From NCBI RefSeq assembly GCF_020510585.1, contig NZ_CP075190.1, positions 685,001 through 749,000 of the forward strand: a stretch of 64,000 nt of DNA. The letters are read 5' to 3'. This DNA is from Ferribacterium limneticum. Lineage in GTDB: Bacteria; Pseudomonadota; Gammaproteobacteria; Burkholderiales; Rhodocyclaceae. Position numbers and translations under genes: made by a program. Below the pieces are notes generated by a model, which saw only the letters and a list, made by a program, of their open reading frames with translations, was not told where the DNA came from and did not search any database. Below are positions 59,089 to 64,000 of the stretch, piece by piece. The number at the start of each line of letters is the position of its first letter. Position 1 is the first letter of the stretch.

Positions 59089-60165
59089 ATGAAAAATATG
59101 CGTCTTACAAGCTTGGCACTGTTGCTCTCCGCCCTTACCGTTGCCTGTAGTAAATACACGGAGGAGCAGCCGCCAGCCGCCCCGAAAAACTGGAACTTGC
59201 CGGTCGTGACACTCGATGCTGGTGGGGAGGACGAGTATGCTCTTGTCGGTTCGGTGGTGTCCGATCAGCGAGTTGATGTTGCCTCGCGGCTGAGCAGCTA
59301 TATCCGCGAAATCCGGGTGCAGGAGGGCGACCGTGTGCGGCGCGGTCAGGTTCTTGTGCGCCTTGATGCTTCGGATGTGGAAGGTGGTATTCGCCAGGGG
59401 CGGGCAGCTTTTGGCGCGGCCGAAGCGGCTTTCCTCGATGCGCACACCGATCTCGAGCGGTTCCAGCGTCTATTCGACCGCGGCAGCGTGTCGGACAACG
59501 AAATGCGTAAGGTGCGTTTGAAGTTCGAGACCGCTCGAGCAGCCTTGAATCAGGCGCGCGCCGGTCTCGATACGACGCTTGCCCAACGTGCTTATGCCGA
59601 TATTACCAGCCCGGTAGATGGCGTCGTGGTGGCCCGCCTTAAAAGGGCCGGCGATCTTGCTGCACCCGGGATTCCACTGCTGATCGTGGAGTCTGGGCGA
59701 CGACTGCTATTTGAAACGTTTGTTGCGGAAAGCCGGGTGGCCGGCCTTGCAGAGGGAAAGCTGGCGGCGGTCAGCATTGACGGTTTACCGACGACGCTCA
59801 AAGGTACGGTAAGTCGGGTCGTTCCGTCCGGCGACCCGGTCACCCGCAGCTATCTGGTCAAGATCGCCCTGCCCGAGAAAGAAGGACTGATGCCGGGGAT
59901 GTTTGGACGCGCCAGCTTTGCCATTGGGACTAGCCATGTCCCGGTGGTGCCCCGGCGGGCACTGGTCGAACGCGGTGGATTGAACGGCGTTTTCGTGGTC
60001 GACGAGGAAGGTCGGGCCCACTTTCGCTGGCTGCGCACCGGGCGTGAATGGACGGATCAAGTGGAGGTGAGCGCCGGTCTGGATGCCAATGAGCGCATCG
60101 TGGCGGTGGCCGAACCCGCCCTGCGTGACGGTGATCGGATTACCCAGGTGCGGAAGATGCAATGA
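59089..60165 (+). CDS. RND efflux periplasmic adaptor (membrane fusion lipoprotein)
   Basis: 358 residues from ATG 59089; in-frame ATG 59098 also possible, and the frame back to 58930 overlaps tetR. Lipoprotein-type signal (LTSLALLLSALTVACSKY, Cys at about 19 as lipid anchor). HlyD/AcrA-like layout: GSVVSDQRVDVASRLSSYIR, hairpin AAEAAFLDAHTDLERFQRLF, lipoyl half YADITSPVDGVVVARLKRAG and barrel GTVSRVVPSGDPVTRSYLVK. Couples the pump to TolC. Stop overlaps the RND start (ATGA). Confidence 0.88.
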   Translation: MKNMRLTSLALLLSALTVACSKYTEEQPPAAPKNWNLPVVTLDAGGEDEYALVGSVVSDQRVDVASRLSSYIREIRVQEGDRVRRGQVLVRLDASDVEGGIRQGRAAFGAAEAAFLDAHTDLERFQRLFDRGSVSDNEMRKVRLKFETARAALNQARAGLDTTLAQRAYADITSPVDGVVVARLKRAGDLAAPGIPLLIVESGRRLLFETFVAESRVAGLAEGKLAAVSIDGLPTTLKGTVSRVVPSGDPVTRSYLVKIALPEKEGLMPGMFGRASFAIGTSHVPVVPRRALVERGGLNGVFVVDEEGRAHFRWLRTGREWTDQVEVSAGLDANERIVAVAEPALRDGDRITQVRKMQ

Positions 60166-63100
60166 TCGATCGTCGGCTTAATATCAGCGGGCGGCTGGCG
60201 GAAATGTTCGTCACCTCGAAACTGACTGTGCTGTTCATGCTGGCCTGCGCACTTTTTGGTTCGCTCGCCATTCTGCTTACTCCCCGCGAGGAGAATCCGC
60301 AGATCGTGGTGCCCGGAGCCGAGGTTCGTGTCGTCATGCCCGGTGCATCCGCCAATGAGGTCGAAGAACTGGTGATTCGTCCTCTCGAAGGCATGGTGAA
60401 GCAAATCAGTGGGGTCGACCACGTCTACGCTACGGCCTTGAACTCGATGGGCATCCTTACTGTACAGTTCAAGGTGGGGGAGAACAAGGAGAAATCCCTA
60501 GTCAAACTCTACGACCGGGTGCTTGGACAACGCCATCGCCTGCCCCCCGAGGCGGGGGAGCCGGTGATCCGAACGGTGGATGTGGACGACGTGCCGATCC
60601 TTACTGTCACCTTGGCTTCGGATACCTATGGCGACTATGCCCTGAAGCGGCTGGCTGATCGACTCATGGAGGGACTGCGCAGCCTGGATGCAGTCTCCGC
60701 CATCGAGGTGCAGGGCGGTCGTGACCGCGAGATGCGTATCGAGTTGGACCCGGAGCGCCTGCAGGTGTTTGGCGTGACGCTCGACCAGATACGTGACCGT
60801 CTGAGCGCGGGCAATGTCGCAATGCCTTTGGGTTCTGTCGTACAACAAGGACAAAACCATCAGGTGTTTCTCGATGGTTTCCTTGCCTCGGCCGAGGATA
60901 TCAAGCGCCTGATCGTTGGCAGCCATGCTGGTCGACCAATCTATTTGGGAGATGTGGCCCAAGTTGTCGACCGTCCGCCGGATGAGCGTACCAAACTGAC
61001 CCGTTTTGCCTACGGACCGGCCAACGTGCGTTTCGGTAAGACGTTAGAGGCCGAGATGCCGGCGGTGACGTTGATGGTGGCCAAGAAGCCCGGTACGAAC
61101 GCGGTTGAAGTTGCGACCGCGGCGCTCGAACGCATCGAGCGGATGCGGGCGCAGTTTGTACCACCTGAGGTCGAACTCATCGTCACCCGCAACGATGGGC
61201 AAAAAGCGAATGCCGCGGTCCATGTCCTGGTCGAGCATCTGGGCGTCGCCGTGCTCGCTGTCTTCTTGGTAACCACTTTCTTCCTGGGGCTGAAGGAGGC
61301 GCTGATCGTCGGATTGACGGTGCCGCTGATCCTGGCGCTGACCTTGGGTACCGCCTATCTTGGCGGATTGACCATCAACCGCATTAGTTTGCTCGCCTTG
61401 ATCCTTTCCTTGGGATTGTTGGTCGACGCCGCCATCGTCGTCATCGAAAACATCCATCGCTGCTACGCCCGTCTCGGCGAAGGCGACAAACTGCGGACAA
61501 CGGTGCAGGCAGTCAACGAAATCGGTAGTCCGACCAATCTGGCGACCCTTGCCATCATTCTGGTGTTTGGCTCGCTGCTCGTGGTCGGCGGCATGTCCGG
61601 GCAATACTTCTACCCGATTGCCTTCAATGTTCCTGTCGCCATGGCGGCATCCTTGCTGGCTGCCTATGCTGTTGTCCCTTGGGCGGCGCACCGCTGGCTC
61701 AAACCAGGCGAAGGGCACGACCTGGAGGCGCACAATTCGCAAGGTCGACTGCACCGTCTTTACCACTGGGGCATGGCCCCCATCATGGACAATCCGCGCC
61801 ACCGGCGGCGGGCCTTCATGTTAGTTATTCTGGCGATCATCCTGTCGCTAATGCAACTGGCCTGGCAATTCGTGCGTCCGGGTGGGGTGGGGGGGGGCGT
61901 GGCTTGGTTGGGCGTCGAAATGTCGATGATGCCGAAGGACGATAAAAACACTTTCAACATTACCATGGACTTGCCCGAAACCGTGCCGCTTGAAACGACG
62001 GACCGTTTGGCCCGGGAGATTGGCACCTTGTTGCGGCAAAATCCCTATGTACGCGACTATCAGAGTTGGATAGGCGGGGCCGGGGTGATCGATTTCAACG
62101 GTTTGCTGCGCGGTGCGGGGAACAAGGCGGGGCCTTATGTTGCGGAAATTCGCGTCAACCTTCTCGACAAGATGGCACGCAGCAAGACTTCGATCGATAT
62201 GGTGCGCGAACTGCGCCCTGCTGCACAGGCCATCGCGAAGCGCTTCCCCGGAAGCACCGTGCAATTCGTTGAGGACCCGCCGGGGCCACCGGTGCGCGCC
62301 ACGGTTATGGCTGAAATCTACGGCAAGGATCTGCAGCAGTTGCGCATCCTTTCTGACAAAGTGAAGGGCGAGTTCGCGAATACCTACGATATGGTCGAGG
62401 TCACTGATTCGCAAATGGAAGATGTGCCCCAATATCGCCTGACGGTCGACCGGGAAAAAGCTGCGCTTTCCGGTCTGAGCGTCGCTGAGGTTGCCATTGC
62501 GCTACGTCGGCTGATTGACGGCGAGGAGTTGGGGCATGCTCATGTCCTTGGTGAGAAAAATATCATACCCATCCGCTTGCAGATTCCGCGCCGTTATCAG
62601 ATTGATCCCACCATGCTGTCGCAGATCTCTTTGAGCAACCGGCAGGGACAGCGTGTGCCGTTGTCAGAAGTGGTGCGCGTGATACCGGCCAGTGCCGATC
62701 GCCCGATCCTGCACAAGGACGGTGAACGGGTCACCTTTGTCGGCGGGGAACTGGAAACGACCGCCCCGGTCTATGCCGTGCTCGACCTCGACCGGCGGCT
62801 GGACGGACTGGTGCTGAGCGACGGCAGTCGTCTCGCTACCGGCAATCTGCGCTTCAATCCGGTGCTAGCGGACACCATCGACAATTACCGGCTGTTGTGG
62901 GATGGCGAACTGCGCCAGACGCTCGATACTTTCCGCGATATGCTCGGTGCCCTCTTACTGGCGCTCACCTTTGTTTTCCTAGTACTGGTGGCCTACTACC
63001 AGTCGTTTAGCCTGCCCCTAGTAGCGATGGCGGCGATCCCGCTCGGGCTGGCCGGTGTATTCCCTGGTCATTGGCTGATGGGCCAGCCGTTTACCGCGAC

Positions 63101-63452
63101 TTCCATGGTCGGCCTTATTGCGCTGGCGGGCGTCGTGGTACGCAATTCGCTGCTCATCATCGATTTCGTGCTCGATTACCAACGCCAGGGCATGCCGCTG
63201 CGCGAGGCCATTCTCGAAGCCGGTGCCGTACGCTTGCGGCCCATCTTGTTGACTGCGCTGGCGATCGTTCTCGGCAGCGCGGTAATGCTCAGCGACCCGG
63301 TGTTCGGCGGACTGGCCATTTCGCTGATTTTCGGCACGCTGGCTTCCACCGTGCTCGCCATGGTCGCTGTGCCGCTGCTGCTTTATCAGGTGCTTCGCCC
63401 TAGGCCGCAGCCTGATCACACCATCAACCAAGAATTGTGTGAGCGAAAATAA
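60162..63452 (+). CDS. RND efflux pump inner-membrane permease (AcrB/MexF-like)
   Basis: 1096 residues, 12-TM RND proton antiporter. N-terminal SKLTVLFMLACALFGSLAIL, periplasmic loops with VVMPGASANEVEELVIRPLE, TM4 segment GLLVDAAIVVIENIHR. Asp422 corresponds to AcrB Asp407, while the second Asp of the pair (AcrB 408) is Ala423. C-terminal block LVAYYQSFSLPLVAMAAIPL and VGLIALAGVVVRNSLLIIDF. Exports drugs/solvents; probably protective against the catabolised hydrophobe (inference). Overlaps the adaptor stop by four bases. Confidence 0.93.
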   Translation: MIDRRLNISGRLAEMFVTSKLTVLFMLACALFGSLAILLTPREENPQIVVPGAEVRVVMPGASANEVEELVIRPLEGMVKQISGVDHVYATALNSMGILTVQFKVGENKEKSLVKLYDRVLGQRHRLPPEAGEPVIRTVDVDDVPILTVTLASDTYGDYALKRLADRLMEGLRSLDAVSAIEVQGGRDREMRIELDPERLQVFGVTLDQIRDRLSAGNVAMPLGSVVQQGQNHQVFLDGFLASAEDIKRLIVGSHAGRPIYLGDVAQVVDRPPDERTKLTRFAYGPANVRFGKTLEAEMPAVTLMVAKKPGTNAVEVATAALERIERMRAQFVPPEVELIVTRNDGQKANAAVHVLVEHLGVAVLAVFLVTTFFLGLKEALIVGLTVPLILALTLGTAYLGGLTINRISLLALILSLGLLVDAAIVVIENIHRCYARLGEGDKLRTTVQAVNEIGSPTNLATLAIILVFGSLLVVGGMSGQYFYPIAFNVPVAMAASLLAAYAVVPWAAHRWLKPGEGHDLEAHNSQGRLHRLYHWGMAPIMDNPRHRRRAFMLVILAIILSLMQLAWQFVRPGGVGGGVAWLGVEMSMMPKDDKNTFNITMDLPETVPLETTDRLAREIGTLLRQNPYVRDYQSWIGGAGVIDFNGLLRGAGNKAGPYVAEIRVNLLDKMARSKTSIDMVRELRPAAQAIAKRFPGSTVQFVEDPPGPPVRATVMAEIYGKDLQQLRILSDKVKGEFANTYDMVEVTDSQMEDVPQYRLTVDREKAALSGLSVAEVAIALRRLIDGEELGHAHVLGEKNIIPIRLQIPRRYQIDPTMLSQISLSNRQGQRVPLSEVVRVIPASADRPILHKDGERVTFVGGELETTAPVYAVLDLDRRLDGLVLSDGSRLATGNLRFNPVLADTIDNYRLLWDGELRQTLDTFRDMLGALLLALTFVFLVLVAYYQSFSLPLVAMAAIPLGLAGVFPGHWLMGQPFTATSMVGLIALAGVVVRNSLLIIDFVLDYQRQGMPLREAILEAGAVRLRPILLTALAIVLGSAVMLSDPVFGGLAISLIFGTLASTVLAMVAVPLLLYQVLRPRPQPDHTINQELCERK

Positions 63453-63477
63453 TCATCGCAATGGAAGAAAGGACACC

Positions 63478-64000
63478 ATGATAGGGCATATTCGGTTAGG
63501 GAAACCTTCGGCAGCACTCGCTGGTCTGAGCCTCATTATCGCGCTGACCGCGAGCGGTGCTTGTGCCGAGTCCCTGCAACAGGCGTGGGATGCCGCATTG
63601 GCCGCGGATCGAGGGGTTAAAGCGTCACAGCAGAACACGGCCGCCACCGAGAGTATGCTCGAAGCAGCGAAATCTGCCCGGCTGCCAAATGTGGCGCTGG
63701 AGGCCGGATATACTGCTCTCGACAATACGCCAGCGGCCAAGGCCGAATTTTTCGGTCAGTCATTACAAATGCCACTCGCACAACGAGAAAGCATGGCTTA
63801 TAAGGCCATGGTGACGCTGCCGCTCTATACTGGCGGCCGCATTGAGCGCGGTATCGATGCGGCCGTCGCATCCCGTGATGCGGCGAAGTTGGCCGAACCA
63901 GTTAACGTCCAGAATCTCAAGTTGCGGGTGGCAGAAGCCTACGTCGGCGTATTGAGGGCAAGGCAGCTGCTCAGCGTCGCGAAGAGTCACCTGGCCACAC
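63478..64000 (+). CDS. TolC-family outer-membrane efflux protein (partial)
   Basis: 174 codons visible, runs off the window. Signal peptide (AALAGLSLIIALTASGACA), then ESLQQAWDAALAADRGVKAS and AAKSARLPNVALEAGYTALD, the first outer-membrane-efflux-protein repeat, with LPLYTGGRIERGIDAAVASR. GAAAGGACACC precedes ATG 63478. Completes the TetR-MFP-RND-OMF efflux locus. C-terminal repeat not seen. Confidence 0.9.
   Translation, partial: MIGHIRLGKPSAALAGLSLIIALTASGACAESLQQAWDAALAADRGVKASQQNTAATESMLEAAKSARLPNVALEAGYTALDNTPAAKAEFFGQSLQMPLAQRESMAYKAMVTLPLYTGGRIERGIDAAVASRDAAKLAEPVNVQNLKLRVAEAYVGVLRARQLLSVAKSHLAT

Overview
The window looks like chromosome from a betaproteobacterium, probably of the Rhodocyclales (Azoarcus/Thauera/Dechloromonas-like). 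This rests on overall gene content and codon style, an IspB followed by tRNA-Pro, proton-type PntAA/AB/B, and anaerobe-style CoA catabolism. No 16S or ribosomal marker is present, so the lineage is an inference.

Layout. 1-2.9 kb is core genome: the end of tcdA, an HPt/HD-GYP signalling protein, ispB and tRNA-Pro(CGG) with a terminator. 3-13 kb is an integrated accessory element starting right behind the tRNA: a tyrosine integrase, a Fic protein with a wHTH domain and a Gln in place of the catalytic His, a hipBA toxin-antitoxin pair between 18-bp inverted repeats, unknown ORFs, and about 1.05 kb of DNA with no credible gene but with at least eleven consecutive GC-rich hairpins (10.14-11.19 kb). 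That stretch is my best candidate for an undescribed large structured RNA or a degenerate ORF-less group II intron. Three small ORFs follow.

13-32 kb is a patchwork catabolic region with insertion-sequence scars. Decayed IS4-family (Tn5-type) transposase ends lie at both borders in opposite orientation (13.05-13.5 + strand; 32.04-32.24 - strand), and an IS5-type scar lies at 14.7-15.0 kb. It carries two paralogous MarR repressors, two acyl-CoA synthetases, two phytoene-desaturase-like FAD oxidoreductases, several SDR enzymes, an APH-like kinase, a rubredoxin-reductase-like flavoprotein, an NTF2-like protein and an enoyl-CoA hydratase, plus decayed remnants of an SDR and an Old-Yellow-Enzyme-type reductase.

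32.4-40.2 kb (- strand) is one likely operon: acyl-CoA dehydrogenase, acetoacetyl-CoA-synthetase-like ligase, thiolase, SDR, Rieske oxygenase alpha subunit, Gfo/Idh/MocA oxidoreductase. 40.9-43.6 kb is the proton-translocating transhydrogenase operon, visibly richer in GC3, followed by an IS3 fragment. 44-45.7 kb has a STAS-like protein and a UspA-hemerythrin fusion.

46.2-56.1 kb (+) is a long operon: DUF1302 outer-membrane protein, DUF1329 lipid-binding-like protein, YCF48/BNR protein, MMPL-type RND transporter, then a 2-oxoacid dehydrogenase complex with E1 alpha, E1 beta and an E2 split into a free lipoyl domain and a free catalytic core. 56.2-58.2 kb has a tyrosine phosphatase, a small protein with a Cys-Gly repeat tail and a tandem-Cache protein. 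58.3-64 kb is a TetR-controlled tripartite RND efflux system, with the TolC-like gene running off the end.

Together the genes describe import of a hydrophobic, probably alicyclic/terpenoid- or steroid-like compound, its activation to CoA esters, oxidation and thiolysis, with redox balancing by Pnt and efflux of toxic compounds. The substrate cannot be read from the sequence. Two short motifs recur in front of catabolic genes: GCATACC-centred at five promoters, and a GTRTCGTNACAT-type at four. They suggest that the scattered genes form one regulon.
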